A stretch of DNA of 64,000 nt from Nitrospira sp. (GCA_024330965.1 JANDJL010000001.1:62001-126000), one strand, 5' to 3'. Counted from the stretch's first letter, positions 8,369-18,876 are shown. A program made the numbers and translations. Notes: generated from the letters alone by a model not told the origin.

Positions 8369-8728
8369 ATGGTCGTCCGAAAACACCCTCGATTTCCCGC
8401 TTCATTTTCCGGAATGGTCATTCATCGGCGGCAAAGCCACACGATCAGCCAATCGCTTGATCTTTCACGAAAGGGTTGCCGAGTGCAAAGTTCCTTTCCC
8501 GCATTCGCCGGCATGAAAGTGGATCTTCAACTGGATCTTCCCGACCTCCCCACGCCGCTGCACATCCGGGGCGCCATCGTCCGATGGGCCGGTTCGCAGG
8601 GAATCGGGATAGAGTTTCCTCCCCTCCCCTCTCCGTACGAGCAGCAGCTCGAAGGAGTTATCCGACAGCTTGAAGCAAGAGCGGAGCAGGTTGTGTCACA
8701 AAAGAAACCGCTCGTCGCTTGTGCGTAA
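8369..8728 (+). CDS. PilZ domain protein
   Basis: A 119-residue single-domain PilZ protein, a family that binds cyclic di-GMP. The two binding motifs are present: RKHPR (RxxxR, residues 4-8) and DLSRKG (DxSxxG, 31-36), so nucleotide binding is likely. The start at 8369 is preferred because AAGGAG lies seven bases upstream and because the first motif then sits at the usual N-terminal position; an ATG at 8261 would add 36 residues of poor quality. No output domain is attached, so it must act on a partner such as a motility, polysaccharide or secretion system not seen here. It abuts the next minus-strand gene stop to stop. Confidence 0.88.
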   Translation: MVVRKHPRFPASFSGMVIHRRQSHTISQSLDLSRKGCRVQSSFPAFAGMKVDLQLDLPDLPTPLHIRGAIVRWAGSQGIGIEFPPLPSPYEQQLEGVIRQLEARAEQVVSQKKPLVACA

Positions 8729-9013
8729 TCATTTCGGTGACGGTCGGCGCCCGATCAGATAAATGATGGCGGGAAACAACATGGTCGTGCCGGGAAAGAT
8801 CAACCGATAGCCCCACCAGGGAAGTTTGAGTTTCAAAAATCCCAATCCGAATGTCAGCAAAATCGACGCAACGACTCCATAAGCCGGCGGAGGAAACAGC
8901 GAGGCGACCTCAGGATCGCTCCGTTGCGCCAAGGCGGCAATGACTCCTTTCACCATCGCATACACCGCTGCGATGATACAAGCGACACTGTAGTACAGAT
9001 TGTGCTCTTCCAT
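8729..9013 (-). CDS. Small membrane protein, unknown
   Basis: A 94-residue protein with about three predicted membrane segments (roughly 8-28, 42-62 and 67-86) and a short charged end RRPSPK. No family is recognised. It is monocistronic and converges with the PilZ gene with no spacer between the two stop codons. Confidence 0.65.
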   Translation of the reverse strand: MEEHNLYYSVACIIAAVYAMVKGVIAALAQRSDPEVASLFPPPAYGVVASILLTFGLGFLKLKLPWWGYRLIFPGTTMLFPAIIYLIGRRPSPK

Positions 9014-9231
9014 ATGTTTCCTCGGTTGAACAACGTGAGTTTCTTCTTTCCCTCTGGAAGAGAGCAGAAACTACCGATTCCCAATCGGACTCGTCAACGC
9101 TGAATTCTGCGGCCGAATACCGGTGAAGGTCAAGAGACACGACCCTTTGATGGTCTTGAATCGCTTCAGTGAATCCAGACGCTCTTGACATTCGTCGGAG
9201 CCCGTTCTATCGAAGTGAACCTGGTGCAAGT

Positions 9232-10176
9232 ATGGAAAACGGTCTTCTTGCCAGATGGATACGACGCACGAGCGAGGCGCCGGTGGTCTTAACGGTGGTC
9301 GTCTGCATCTGCGGGTTGGGTGGCACTCCCCTTCAATCGATGGAGCCGACCGATCCGCCGACTTCCTTGGGCCGGACACCTGTGGTTCATCTCTCTGAAA
9401 AGAATGAGGGAGAGACAATCTACATGAACACCTGCCGCGAGAAAGGGGTCCCTATTCCACCCGATTGGTCTATTTCATCATCGGACTGGGTTGCACATGG
9501 TGACTTGAGCACCATCTTGTTGACGCCCAATCATCTCGAAAAAGTTCAACCCGATGAGACCACCTTTGCAAGCGTCTGGTCCTACGCTCATCCGACCGTG
9601 CGGGGTGCCTGTGTGGCTCTCGGCAGAAGTAGCGGCACCTTCGAAGTGATCTGCCAAAGTGCCGAGACGGGCTACGCGTGTTTCTGGCGAAACGATCCGT
9701 TTTCACCGGACACTCGTTGGACTCGTGAAACATCACGTGTCTCCCTCTCGTCGCTGCGCGACCCCGAACAGGGCTTTGGCAGCGGCACCTCAGCCTGTAC
9801 CGAATGCCACCGCGGGAATAACGTGTTTCTCGTTGCTCCCGATGATCCCACCTGGGCAACCGTGTTGCGGCCAACAACGCCCCGTCCCACCTTTACGACG
9901 TTAGTAGACCCTATGCTGGCCTCAGCTTCCCCAATGACCGACCAGCCCCCTACCCCTCCCCGCTCACGCTTTCTCCCTCTCGGAGGAAAAGCCGTTGCCT
10001 TGAGCAATCCTTTACCGACAAGTCAAGGCTGCTCTGGGGCATGCCATGAATTACATGATGAGATCCTGAAGAAAGGGCGTACACCTGAAGGGTATGTGAG
10101 GATTCCCCGCCCGATGGGCCCCAACTGTGCCCGCACGTCACCTGACGATGATCCGGCAAGAGACTGTTATCGCTGA
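9232..10176 (+). CDS. Secreted cytochrome c-like protein with CxxCH and CxxxCH motifs
   Basis: A 314-residue protein (counted from the ATG at 9232) with an N-terminal hydrophobic segment (about 17-32) that should act as signal peptide. A haem c binding motif CTECH is at 189-193 and a second candidate, CSGACH (267-272), has three residues between the cysteines. Several further cysteines occur in the N-terminal half. The protein resembles no multihaem family I know. A periplasmic electron-transfer or haem-binding role is plausible. The frame extends upstream to 9169, but the added residues lie before the signal peptide and are unlikely. Confidence 0.65.
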   Translation: MENGLLARWIRRTSEAPVVLTVVVCICGLGGTPLQSMEPTDPPTSLGRTPVVHLSEKNEGETIYMNTCREKGVPIPPDWSISSSDWVAHGDLSTILLTPNHLEKVQPDETTFASVWSYAHPTVRGACVALGRSSGTFEVICQSAETGYACFWRNDPFSPDTRWTRETSRVSLSSLRDPEQGFGSGTSACTECHRGNNVFLVAPDDPTWATVLRPTTPRPTFTTLVDPMLASASPMTDQPPTPPRSRFLPLGGKAVALSNPLPTSQGCSGACHELHDEILKKGRTPEGYVRIPRPMGPNCARTSPDDDPARDCYR

Positions 10177-10374
10177 CTCCTTTTCCCGATGGGGCCCGTT
10201 CGAGATATCCCCTCCGAAGAGACCCGCTGACAACTTTGTGTGGCGGCAAAGAACACAAGAGTAAGCGTGACGGCTGCACAGGGCATCGGCAGTTTGGCCT
10301 TGAGCACCTGTACTTCTCCATTCGTCGCGAGAAGACACACATGGCGGCTGGAAGTTCTCGATCGGAACTTCTAT

Positions 10375-10626
10375 CTACCCTGACCCAACCACATCCTGTC
10401 CCGATGTAGTGCCTTGTGACAGAGTGGGATCTTGCTCCGCAGGGTCATCGCACTTTTTGCAGTTCAAGATCATGCCGAGATGTTGTGCGCGACCCCAGGC
10501 GGTCGTCACCCAGGGACGGCTGAAAAAGGGTGGGTGGTGGCGCACATGTTGTCCGTGGCCGCAGGCCAGTTCGGCGACCCAATGGCCTTCTTCATCTTGG
10601 TGATAGCCGACGATGGGTTGGTTCAT
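10375..10626 (-). CDS. DUF3565 domain protein
   Basis: An 83-residue protein of the DUF3565 family, function unknown. The family signature is clear: GYHQDEEGHWVAEL near the N terminus, ACGHGQHVRHHPP (21-33) and CKKCD (56-60). The Cys and His residues suggest metal binding. It is the last gene of a short operon, 36 bases after the lipoprotein gene. Confidence 0.88.
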   Translation of the reverse strand: MNQPIVGYHQDEEGHWVAELACGHGQHVRHHPPFFSRPWVTTAWGRAQHLGMILNCKKCDDPAEQDPTLSQGTTSGQDVVGSG

Positions 10627-10662
10627 GCTGTTCTGCTTGCATGTTCAACGATGGCCGACAAG

Positions 10663-11118
10663 CTATCGCTTCTCGAACGGCAATTCCGGACGTTGCGCGG
10701 CTGAGAAATAGACCCAGCGGCGCTCGTCGTTTTGGTCGAAACTGCCAAGAAAAACCACGTTGTGATCCAAATGACGAAACTCCGATAGCGTCGTGCGACA
10801 GTCACGCGAATCGATGACACGGGCATCATATTGTCCCACGACATAGACCATGCCCTTGGCGGCCAAATAGACGTTGCGCCGCCCGGCGTATCCGGTGTCG
10901 GGAAACAGTTCCGTGGTGGTCGAACACCCGCCCTGTCCTGTGACCTTCATGGTGAGGTTGAATCGCTGCAAAAACAGATCGGTGGCGGTCCGCACAATTG
11001 TGAGCCGTAGGCCGGTCGTTGGGATGTCAGCGGATGCGGGTTCCGGTGTGCTGCTGTTGCAGGCACTCCCGAGCACTCCTATTCCAGCCAGAAGAATGAG
11101 CCAGAGTTGGCGACTCAC
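10663..11118 (-). CDS. Lipoprotein, unknown function
   Basis: A 151-residue protein with a typical lipoprotein signal: hydrophobic stretch 4-17 and lipobox LGSAC with Cys20. The mature part has three further Cys residues and a beta-rich pattern. No family is recognised. Its ATG overlaps the stop of the HbpS-like gene by four bases, so the two exported proteins are probably made together. Confidence 0.75.
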   Translation of the reverse strand: MSRQLWLILLAGIGVLGSACNSSTPEPASADIPTTGLRLTIVRTATDLFLQRFNLTMKVTGQGGCSTTTELFPDTGYAGRRNVYLAAKGMVYVVGQYDARVIDSRDCRTTLSEFRHLDHNVVFLGSFDQNDERRWVYFSAAQRPELPFEKR

Positions 11119-11675
11119 TTGGGCACAGTGACCTTGGGGGCTGCACCGATGGCGTCGAGCCCGCTCTGTGCGCAGGCATCGTCCAGATGGGCGCCCGGTG
11201 CTCCCCCGACGCCGATACCGCCCACGATCTCGCCTCCAATCTCGATCGGCAGCCCACCGCCCAGAATCAGGATCTCATCGTTCATGTCCCGCAGTCCTTG
11301 AAGGGCGGGATTCTTACTGATGAGATCCGCCAACTCCGTCGTGGGCCGACGGATACTGGCCGCGGTATAGGCTTTTTTCCGACTACTGTCCACTGTATGA
11401 GGCCCAGCTCCGTCAGCTCGCCCCATAGCCCGCAGGACACCGGAGCGATCGACGACAGACGCACTTACTCGATAGCCGTCTTTTTTGCAGGATTCGATGG
11501 CCGCGACAACGGCCTTGTTGGCGAGGCTCAACGGCAACACGGCTTCTTTCGGCAATTCCTGAGCTGCCGCGGGTTGAGCAGTGACCATTCTGAAGAGAAG
11601 GCAAGCCGTTGCTCCAAGAACCAAGATCGTGTCCCACAGTTCTGTTCTCTTTGACCTATGTCGGACCTGCTCCAT
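11115..11675 (-). CDS. Exported GlcG/HbpS family haem-binding-type protein
   Basis: A 186-residue protein with an N-terminal hydrophobic segment (about 16-32) followed by a PAAAQ stretch that fits signal peptide cleavage near residue 39. The rest matches the GlcG/HbpS (DUF336) fold: LANKAVVAAIESCKKDGY, a VVDRSGVLRAMGR strand pair and the glycine-rich GGGLPIEIGGEIVGGIGVGG. Members bind haem or small ligands outside the cell or act in glycolate metabolism; which applies here is open. First gene of the operon with the lipoprotein and DUF3565 genes. Confidence 0.88.
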   Translation of the reverse strand: MEQVRHRSKRTELWDTILVLGATACLLFRMVTAQPAAAQELPKEAVLPLSLANKAVVAAIESCKKDGYRVSASVVDRSGVLRAMGRADGAGPHTVDSSRKKAYTAASIRRPTTELADLISKNPALQGLRDMNDEILILGGGLPIEIGGEIVGGIGVGGAPGAHLDDACAQSGLDAIGAAPKVTVPK

Positions 11676-11738
11676 CGTGCTCCTCCTTGTAATCTTGCTT
11701 CGTTGAGCCTACGAACGTGCAGAGCGACTGTCAAGGGA

Positions 11739-13736
11739 TCAACGGTGCCGGCCGAGTTCTCCGATCAACACCCGTAAGGGTTCCGCGACCGACCAAGCCT
11801 GGGCTGGGCAGCCGCGTGGCAGATGCGGGGCCTCACCGTCAAAAATCTCCGACACCTGTCCGATACAGGCTTGGTGAAGATGAGCCTCCAGACCGTTCAA
11901 AAACGCTCGGGCTTCCCGCTTTCTCTTGGCACTTCTGCCGAACACATTGAGCCAGGCTGTCACGAACGCCCCCAAAAGAAACGGCCAGACCGTTCCTTGG
12001 TGATAGGCGCCGTCTCGCTCGGCGACTCCCCCCTCATAACGAGGCCGATACTGGGGATCTGTTGGTGAGAGGGTCCGAAGCCCCATTGGCGTTAGAAGGT
12101 GCTCGCTGACAACCTGGATGATCTGCCTCGCTCTTTTCCCCTGTATGACATCGGGACAGAGGGCCAAGACATAGAGCTGATTCGGACGGAGCGAAGTATC
12201 AAGGCCATCCTGCCCCTCAATCACGTCATACAGATAGCCTCCTGCTTCATACCAAAACTTTTGCCGAAAAGAATGTGTGGCCAGTGCCCGTTCCCGCCGA
12301 CAGAAGGCTGCATAGGCCGGCTCGCGGAACCGTTGAGCCAGTCGTTGGCCGACGTCCAACGAGCGCATCCACAGGGCTTGGATCTCCACCGGCTTGCCAT
12401 AGCGAGGCGTCACCACCCAATCCCCTACCTTGGCGTCCATCCATGTCAATTGTGATCCGGGGATTCCCCCGACAATCAATCCATCGCGATCTCGATGAAT
12501 CTGGTAGCGAGTGCCACGTCGGTAGCCGTCCAGGATCTGCTTGATGGCCGGCCAAGCGACAGCTCGAACGCGCGCCTCATCGCTCGTGCAGATCAGGTAG
12601 CGATCCACGGCATCAATAAACCAAAGCGAGGCATCGATACTGTTGTACTCCGGTGTTTCACCGGCGTCGGGAAATCGATTGGGCAGGAGCCCATCCGACA
12701 CATGAGCTGCATAGGATTCGATGATGTGCCAAGCGTGATCGTATCGCCCGGTGACCAGACAGAGCCCGGGCAGAGAGATGAAGGTGTCGCGCCCCCAATC
12801 AGTAAACCAGGGGTATCCTGCAACCACCGTGGCGCCGTTTCCTCGTTCCACGAGAAAATCATCTGCGGCACGCCACAGAGAGGGGACCAAGGGGTCAAAC
12901 CTGGGCGCCTGGCTCACCAGCTTGGTGCGTCGTGCGTTTTCTTGCTGGATGAGCAAGGTGGAATCGAGGTCATCGGTCTCTTCAGTGGTAAGGATTACAG
13001 TCTGCGGCTGTTCCGGTGTGATGATCAACTCAAATTCCCCGGGAGACCACCAATCTTCCTCGTGGTCCAATCCTCGTTCCTGTTCAACTGGGAACTGAAC
13101 ATGCCGAAACCAATCAGGATCGTGCCAATATGTTCCGTCATAGAAGGCCCGAACGGCAGGAAGACTGGGATAGGGTCGCCATGAGATCCAACCGCTCCCC
13201 TGAATGACAGTGGTCGAAAGCACCTGGTTCTCATGATGGATGTAATGAGAGTCTCGCCCGCTCACCATCGGTCTGATGCGAAGGATTGCCGATTGCTGAT
13301 TCCTGTCCAACAAGGTCCACCGCACCACAACCAGATCACGCCCACGCACACACAGGATCTCTCGTTGGACAGAGACAGGCCCGCACGTATAGGTCCAGGT
13401 CGGCCAGGGATCGGAAGAGAATTCTGTACAGAAAGCATAACCGGCTGGGTGCACAGCTCCCGGATAGAGATTGGTCGAGAGGGGCGTCAGGCGGCCGTCG
13501 CATTCAACCCATTCTTCGAGATGATTGACAAGAACGACTCGTTCTACAGGAGGCTGGCGGGCGACCAAGAGCAAGGCATGGTATCGCCTGGTGTTGGCCC
13601 CGGCGACTGTCCCAGAGGCAAAACCGCCGCGACCATTGGTTTCCAACCATTCAAGGTGAAGCGATCGGTCAAGCGCTTGGCAAGTTGCGGCATCGACCGT
13701 CACCCCTCGTCTCCTATTTGTTCCTTTACCTGTCAC
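11739..13736 (-). CDS. Amylo-alpha-1,6-glucosidase (glycogen debranching enzyme type)
   Basis: A 665-residue glucan-debranching enzyme of the bacterial GDE family. The N-terminal domain has [16 protein letters not shown] and [10 protein letters not shown]; the alpha/alpha-barrel catalytic domain has [15 protein letters not shown], the acid-rich [12 protein letters not shown] segment and [16 protein letters not shown]. The GTG start at 13736 overlaps the stop of the GH63 gene (GTGA), which argues for translational coupling; an ATG at 13778 lacks a ribosome site. It should release alpha-1,6-linked glucose from glycogen or limit dextrins in the cytoplasm. Confidence 0.9.
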   Translation of the reverse strand: MTGKGTNRRRGVTVDAATCQALDRSLHLEWLETNGRGGFASGTVAGANTRRYHALLLVARQPPVERVVLVNHLEEWVECDGRLTPLSTNLYPGAVHPAGYAFCTEFSSDPWPTWTYTCGPVSVQREILCVRGRDLVVVRWTLLDRNQQSAILRIRPMVSGRDSHYIHHENQVLSTTVIQGSGWISWRPYPSLPAVRAFYDGTYWHDPDWFRHVQFPVEQERGLDHEEDWWSPGEFELIITPEQPQTVILTTEETDDLDSTLLIQQENARRTKLVSQAPRFDPLVPSLWRAADDFLVERGNGATVVAGYPWFTDWGRDTFISLPGLCLVTGRYDHAWHIIESYAAHVSDGLLPNRFPDAGETPEYNSIDASLWFIDAVDRYLICTSDEARVRAVAWPAIKQILDGYRRGTRYQIHRDRDGLIVGGIPGSQLTWMDAKVGDWVVTPRYGKPVEIQALWMRSLDVGQRLAQRFREPAYAAFCRRERALATHSFRQKFWYEAGGYLYDVIEGQDGLDTSLRPNQLYVLALCPDVIQGKRARQIIQVVSEHLLTPMGLRTLSPTDPQYRPRYEGGVAERDGAYHQGTVWPFLLGAFVTAWLNVFGRSAKRKREARAFLNGLEAHLHQACIGQVSEIFDGEAPHLPRGCPAQAWSVAEPLRVLIGELGRHR

Positions 13737-16414
13737 TCTCCGCTCTGTTGAATCAACTTGGCGACCAACGCAGTCCAACCGGTCTGATGGCTGGCCCCGA
13801 TCCCGGCTCCGTTGTCGCCGTGAAAGTATTCATAGAACAGGATCGTATCACGCCACAGCGGGTCTTCTTGAAATTTCTTTGTGCCGCCGAAAACCGGGCG
13901 CCGGCCGTCAGGGCCTCGCAGAAAAATATGAATCAGCCGTCGAGACAGTTCCGCCGCTACCTGATTCAATGTTGCCATTCGGCCGGAACCGGTCGGATAT
14001 TCAACCTTGTAGTCGTCGCCCAGAAAATAATGAAACTTCTGCAACGACTCGATCAAAAGAAAATTGACCGGAAACCAGATCGGACCACGCCAATTGGAGT
14101 TGCCCCCAAAGAGCCCTGTGGTGGACTCAGCCGGTTCATAGGCGACGCGATACTCCGTCCCCATCACCGAAAAGACGTAAGGATGGTCGAGATGGTACCG
14201 TGAAAGCGCGCGGATGCCATATGGAGACAGAAATTCCCGCTCATCGAGCATGTACCGTAGCACCGACTTTAGCCTTATGCGGTTGACAAGGGACAGAAAC
14301 CGCCGAACCTCTCCGTGCTGCGACTGCGTCTCCACGTGAGCGCTGAAATCCGGCCGATTCTCAATGAACCATTGCATGCGATGTTTGAAGCGAGGGAGTC
14401 GGTCGATCAATTCAGAATCCAACGTTTCAACGGCACACAACGGGATGAGTCCCACTAGCGACCGAATCTTTAGTGGTAAGGTGCGTCCATCAGGAAGATG
14501 GAGCACATCGTAGAAAAAGCCATCGGCCTTGTCCCATAACTCGATCTTCTCGCCACCGATATTATTCATGGCTCGACAGATATACACGAAGTGTTCAAAG
14601 AATTTGCTGGCAACGTCTTCGTAAGCCCGATTGTCGCGAGCCAATTCGAGCGCGATCGAGAGCATGTTGAGACAATACATGGCCATCCAGCTTGTCGCAT
14701 CTGCCTGTTCGAGACGCCCTCCGGTCGGAAGCGGCTTGCTGCGATCGAACACTCCGATGTTATCGAGCCCCAAGAATCCGCCTTGGAAAATGTTCTTCCC
14801 CTCAGTGTCCTTGCGGTTGACCCACCAGGTGAAGTTCAACAAGAGTTTATGAAACACTCGCTCGAGAAAAAGCCGGTCGCCGATCCCCTTTCGTTTCTTC
14901 TCGATCTTGTACACGCGCCAGGCTGCCCATGCATGCACCGGAGGATTGACATCACCAAAGGCCCATTCATAGGCCGGAATCTGTCCGTTCGGATGCATGT
15001 ACCATTCACGAAGCATCAGAATGAGCTGTTCCTTCGCAAATGTCGGGTCAATGAGTGCAAGCGGAATGCAATGAAACGCAAGGTCCCAGGCCGCATACCA
15101 AGGATATTCCCACTTGTCCGGCACGGAAATGACATCGGCGTTGTAGAGATGGGTCCAGTCCGCATTACGCCCTTTGAGCCTCTCACGCGGCGGCTCCGGC
15201 ATGCCAGGGTCTCCCTTAAGCCAGCGGGCAAGATCGTAGTGGTAGAACTGTTTGGTCCATAAGAGCCCGGCGAAGGCCTGCCGTTGCACCAGCCTGGCAT
15301 CGTCGGACAGGGACGGCGGCGCCAGATGATGGTAAAACTCGTCGGCCTCTCGGATTCGCTGTGCGAACAACTCCTCGACGGCGTCCGGCTCCAGCGCCTT
15401 TCGATCCTCCTTGTTGGTGAAGCGCAGATGCACGGTCCTCGAAGAACCTGGGGCGAGCACGAACTCATAGAGAGCGGCTGCTTTTGATCCGATCTTGCCT
15501 GGATTGACCGCTTCCTTGTCCCCATGAATGATGTAATCATGAAAACTGTCTTTGACGTAGCGGGCCCCCTGCATATCACCGTAAAGCCGGCGGGTGTTTG
15601 TTTCGTTCTCGGTAAACAGGAGCGGAGGTGCCCCCTCGCAATAGAGCAGTCTCCGGCCGTAGTAATCGTGGTCCAACGTAATCACGCTGCCGTTCTGAAT
15701 ACCCCTCCCCTCGCGCATTCTCGGCCTGCGCACATCCAATCCCCAAGACCAGGTATTCCGAAACCAAAGGGTCGGCAACACCGTGAGTGGAGCCGCTTCA
15801 GGCCCTTGGTTCGTCACTCGGATACGAACGAGCACGTCTTCCGGAGACGCCTTGGCATACTCGACGGAGACCTCGAAATATCGATTCTCATCGAAAATCC
15901 CGGTGTCGATCAGTTCATATTCCGGATCATGCTTGGTCCGCCGTCTATTTTCTTCGACCAACTGGCGGTACGGAAACTCCGCTTGTGGATATCGATAGAG
16001 ATACTTCATGTACGAGTGGGTCGGTGTGGAATCGAGATAGAAGTAATATTCTTTCACGTCCTCGCTGTGGTTGCCTTCGTTGCCGGTCAAGCCGAACAGC
16101 CGTTCTTTCAGAATCGGATCGCGCCCGTTCCACAAGGCAAGGGCAAAGCAAATATATTGGTGGCGATCGGAGATGCCGGCCAGGCCGTCTTCGTTCCAGC
16201 GGTAGGCTCTCGATCGAGCATGGTCATGGGGGAAGGATTCCCAGGCGGTGCCGTACGAACTATAGTCTTCCCGCACAGTTCCCCAGGCTCGTTCGCTCAG
16301 ATAGGGTCCCCAGCGTTTCCAATGAACCTTACGGCGGGCGTCCTCTTCCAGACGCAGACATTCAATCGGTTGTGGGAGAATGGAAGACAAGGGACGTTCA
16401 GACGCCCCAGCCAT
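13733..16414 (-). CDS. GH63-type glycoside hydrolase (MGH1-like), substrate unknown
   Basis: An 893-residue hydrolase of the mannosyl-oligosaccharide-glucosidase fold family GH63. Recognisable parts are [56 protein letters not shown] and the C-terminal [20 protein letters not shown]. It lacks a signal peptide and is therefore cytoplasmic. Relatives include enzymes acting on glucosylglycerate, mannosylglycerate and alpha-glucans; the glucosylglycerate synthase elsewhere in the window makes the first attractive, but the 893-residue form is longer than those I recall. It heads an operon with the debranching enzyme and is preceded by a likely sigma-70-type promoter. Confidence 0.85.
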   Translation of the reverse strand: MAGASERPLSSILPQPIECLRLEEDARRKVHWKRWGPYLSERAWGTVREDYSSYGTAWESFPHDHARSRAYRWNEDGLAGISDRHQYICFALALWNGRDPILKERLFGLTGNEGNHSEDVKEYYFYLDSTPTHSYMKYLYRYPQAEFPYRQLVEENRRRTKHDPEYELIDTGIFDENRYFEVSVEYAKASPEDVLVRIRVTNQGPEAAPLTVLPTLWFRNTWSWGLDVRRPRMREGRGIQNGSVITLDHDYYGRRLLYCEGAPPLLFTENETNTRRLYGDMQGARYVKDSFHDYIIHGDKEAVNPGKIGSKAAALYEFVLAPGSSRTVHLRFTNKEDRKALEPDAVEELFAQRIREADEFYHHLAPPSLSDDARLVQRQAFAGLLWTKQFYHYDLARWLKGDPGMPEPPRERLKGRNADWTHLYNADVISVPDKWEYPWYAAWDLAFHCIPLALIDPTFAKEQLILMLREWYMHPNGQIPAYEWAFGDVNPPVHAWAAWRVYKIEKKRKGIGDRLFLERVFHKLLLNFTWWVNRKDTEGKNIFQGGFLGLDNIGVFDRSKPLPTGGRLEQADATSWMAMYCLNMLSIALELARDNRAYEDVASKFFEHFVYICRAMNNIGGEKIELWDKADGFFYDVLHLPDGRTLPLKIRSLVGLIPLCAVETLDSELIDRLPRFKHRMQWFIENRPDFSAHVETQSQHGEVRRFLSLVNRIRLKSVLRYMLDEREFLSPYGIRALSRYHLDHPYVFSVMGTEYRVAYEPAESTTGLFGGNSNWRGPIWFPVNFLLIESLQKFHYFLGDDYKVEYPTGSGRMATLNQVAAELSRRLIHIFLRGPDGRRPVFGGTKKFQEDPLWRDTILFYEYFHGDNGAGIGASHQTGWTALVAKLIQQSGE

Positions 16415-16720
16415 AGGAACTCTTTCTCAGCAAGAGGCCGGACGGCCGTTTATGACAGGGCTGCCCCCCATTCGGCATCCGGTCGCTATCGTCATAGAAA
16501 TCGGCTGAGAAACCATCGGACGTTCTCCAGCCGGACATTCTCCTGCATGGAACCGCCTCGATAGCGCGCGAAGAAATACGGCGACGCGTCACTGTTCGTT
16601 CGGAAGTCATTATCGGCAGTTTTTCTTTTTCGTCAAGGGACCCATCGGAACTTCAGCGAGCCGGCGGCGGAGCACGTGCAGATGGTCCCAAAGGGAAGGA
16701 GGACACTGTCCCGTGGCCGG
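16415..16720. other. Leader and promoter region of the GH63 operon
   Basis: No gene is seen. The stretch holds the predicted promoter at 16609-16636 and an untranslated leader of about 190 bases before the GH63 start. Short open frames here have no support. The leader could hold a regulatory structure, but I see no strong hairpin by eye. Confidence 0.4.
16609..16636 (-). promoter_or_regulatory. Sigma-70-like promoter for the GH63/debranching operon
   Basis: On the minus strand TTGACG (16636-16631, five of six consensus bases) and GATAAT (16614-16609, five of six) are separated by 16 bases that are A-rich. Transcription would begin near 16602 and run into the GH63 gene about 190 bases on. Confidence 0.5.
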
Positions 16721-16906
16721 CTAACTCCAGATGACCCGCTCTTGATTCAGCAAGTAATCGATGACCTCGATGCTATTACGCATCTGAATTTGGGCCTGTT
16801 TGGACATGGGGATGATGGCTCCCACCAATTTGCCGGATTCAATTTCGTTTAAGGGGGGAAGATCCGCGCCCGGCCCCTTTTCAAGATCACTGCGGAAACT
16901 TGCCAC
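16721..16906 (-). CDS. Small hypothetical protein (61 residues)
   Basis: A 61-residue soluble protein. The GTG start at 16906 is decided by a perfect AGGAGG six bases upstream, which is the main evidence that it is real. The peptide has an acidic N-terminal half (PPLNEIESG) and an amphipathic C-terminal half ending QERVIWS. No family is recognised and no partner gene is adjacent. Confidence 0.6.
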   Translation of the reverse strand: MASFRSDLEKGPGADLPPLNEIESGKLVGAIIPMSKQAQIQMRNSIEVIDYLLNQERVIWS

Positions 16907-17081
16907 AAGGAACCTCCTGGTTGGTTCTCTATCGGCTCTTTATCCCAAATACTTGACCCTCAAGCGGCAATTGAGCCTCTTGATCTCTTCTCTCTCGAAA
17001 AACCTCTTAAGAAACCATATCACATGATGACGACAAGCGGGAGGAAAATCCCCTCTCTCCGTTGACATGCGTTGCTGACGG

Positions 17082-18113
17082 TTACCGCTGTTGGGAAAGG
17101 GATTGCTCCAGAGGGGGGAGTGCTCCCAAATAAGGGAAGGTTCCTCGATGAAGAAGAGTCGAGCTGGGGAGGAGACGATAGTCGTCATGGTCGGCGTCCA
17201 CGAACCGCGGGTCGCTGACAATGTCTGACTCGGACATCAATTCGGGGGCCGGTATGGGGAGAGAGGCCACTTTCATATAGTTTCCCTCGTGATTGAAGAA
17301 TGCATTGAACGAGAGCGTCGTTTGACTAGAGGGATCGATCACAACCCCCAGCTTATTGAACGCCACGATGTTGCCGGATATCTCGTTGCGGGAAGAGCCC
17401 AACAACGCCGCGCCGCCACCGTTCTTCACCAACGTATTGCCGATGAGAGCCGTCGTCGCCCCATCCCCCACCACGATAGCTTCGAACAGATTTCGCGCGA
17501 TGACGTTCCGCTCGATTCTGACCGTGGACTTGCCGACCACGTTCACACCGTGATCGTTGTCATGGATCAGGTTTCCGATGAGCACCGCCTGGGAATCGGC
17601 CAATTGCACGCCCGTTGTTTCGCTCCCCCCGATCACACAATTCTCAATGCGCACCTCCTTCACCTGCTGACCGAACAACAACCCTTTAACATGAAGGGCG
17701 CGGAGAGTAATGCCTCTGGCGTTAAAAATCCCGACTGCGTGTCCCCCATGTTCGTGAATGGTCATACCGGTAATTTCAATATCGCTGGCGCCGTACGGCC
17801 ACTTCCCGACGTGCAAGACTCCGACGTGCTCGCCGTGACCGAGCAACGTTACTTGATCGGCCCCGGCTCCGACCACCTTGATCCCTTCCTTGCTGTGAAT
17901 CGTGACGTCTTGGGAATAGACGCCGGGCTTTACAAAGACGGTGTCACCCTTCTTGGCTTGATCGACGGCTTCTTGAAGGGAGACGAAGTCGCCGGTGCCG
18001 TCCAAGGCGACCACGAGAGTTTTTGGCGAAGAGCCGTCGGAAACGTCGGCTCGTGCAAGGGCGCCGACCAAAGCAGCTACCACCAACACCACGGCCAAGA
18101 CAACGGTTGCCAT
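17082..18113 (-). CDS. Secreted right-handed beta-helix repeat protein
   Basis: A 343-residue protein with a signal peptide (hydrophobic 3-20, ALARA cleavage region) and a body of irregular parallel beta-helix repeats (about 60-290), with recurring patterns such as IEITGMTIHEHGGHAVGIFN, VRIENCVIGG and NRNVIARN-type turns. The order resembles NosD/pectate-lyase-like periplasmic carbohydrate-binding proteins. No copper or lyase active site is evident. The start at 18113 follows AGGTGG. It is transcribed away from coaE. Function is unknown beyond the fold. Confidence 0.8.
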   Translation of the reverse strand: MATVVLAVVLVVAALVGALARADVSDGSSPKTLVVALDGTGDFVSLQEAVDQAKKGDTVFVKPGVYSQDVTIHSKEGIKVVGAGADQVTLLGHGEHVGVLHVGKWPYGASDIEITGMTIHEHGGHAVGIFNARGITLRALHVKGLLFGQQVKEVRIENCVIGGSETTGVQLADSQAVLIGNLIHDNDHGVNVVGKSTVRIERNVIARNLFEAIVVGDGATTALIGNTLVKNGGGAALLGSSRNEISGNIVAFNKLGVVIDPSSQTTLSFNAFFNHEGNYMKVASLPIPAPELMSESDIVSDPRFVDADHDDYRLLPSSTLLHRGTFPYLGALPPLEQSLSQQR

Positions 18114-18261
18114 ACGCCACCTTTTATCGACCGGGACACCGGCAAGTCAACTGCGCCTCTCCTGTGGAACAACGTCCGGCATACCTCACAAGGAAGCCTC
18201 CAACACATGAACGTGTCGAGGCACCATTTGATTGACCTCGACCCTAGAGCGGAGCTTGTGT

Positions 18262-18876
18262 ATGCTCACGTACATGATTCTTGTTGGATTGACGGGTGGC
18301 GTCGCGACCGGCAAGAGCACGGTGGCGTCGATGTTCAAACGATGCGGGGCGGTCATTGTCGACGCCGATGCGCTGGCCCGCTCGGTCGTTGAACCGGGCA
18401 AACCGGCTTGGCGTGAGATCGTCAAGTTTTTTGGAAAAACCGTTCTGAATCCAGATCGAACCATCAATCGCCGAGTGCTGGGCGACATCGTGTTTCGCGA
18501 TCCCAAAAAGCTCAGACGGCTTGAACGGATCGTTCATCCTCGTGTCTCCCGTGAACAGCGACGATTAGTTCGGTCGGCCTTGGCACGGGATCCCCACGCC
18601 GTGGTGGTGTATGACGTTCCGCTTCTGTTTGAAGCGGGGATCGAGAGAACGGTCGATCATATCATCGTCGTCAGCGCCGATCGCGACGCCCAAATCGCTC
18701 GCCTTCAGAAACGAGACGGCCTCTCGCGGGCGGATGCCCTCCGACGCATCAAGAGCCAAATGCCCCTCGCTAAAAAACGTCGCCTGGCTGATTCCGTGCT
18801 GGATGGAACGATGAGCAAACGCCATCTGTTCAGACGGGTGAAGATGCTTTTCCAACGTTTTCGGGCGGCTGCTTGA
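18262..18876 (+). CDS. coaE: Dephospho-CoA kinase
   Basis: A 204-residue enzyme that phosphorylates dephospho-CoA in the last step of coenzyme A synthesis. The Walker A loop GGVATGKST is at 12-20, followed by the DADALAR substrate region and the VVYDVPLLFEAG lid segment typical of CoaE. The ATG at 18262 has GGAG seven bases upstream. Its stop shares a base with an ATG in the trxB frame (TGATG at 18874-18878), so both genes are likely in one operon. Confidence 0.95.
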   Translation: MLTYMILVGLTGGVATGKSTVASMFKRCGAVIVDADALARSVVEPGKPAWREIVKFFGKTVLNPDRTINRRVLGDIVFRDPKKLRRLERIVHPRVSREQRRLVRSALARDPHAVVVYDVPLLFEAGIERTVDHIIVVSADRDAQIARLQKRDGLSRADALRRIKSQMPLAKKRRLADSVLDGTMSKRHLFRRVKMLFQRFRAAA

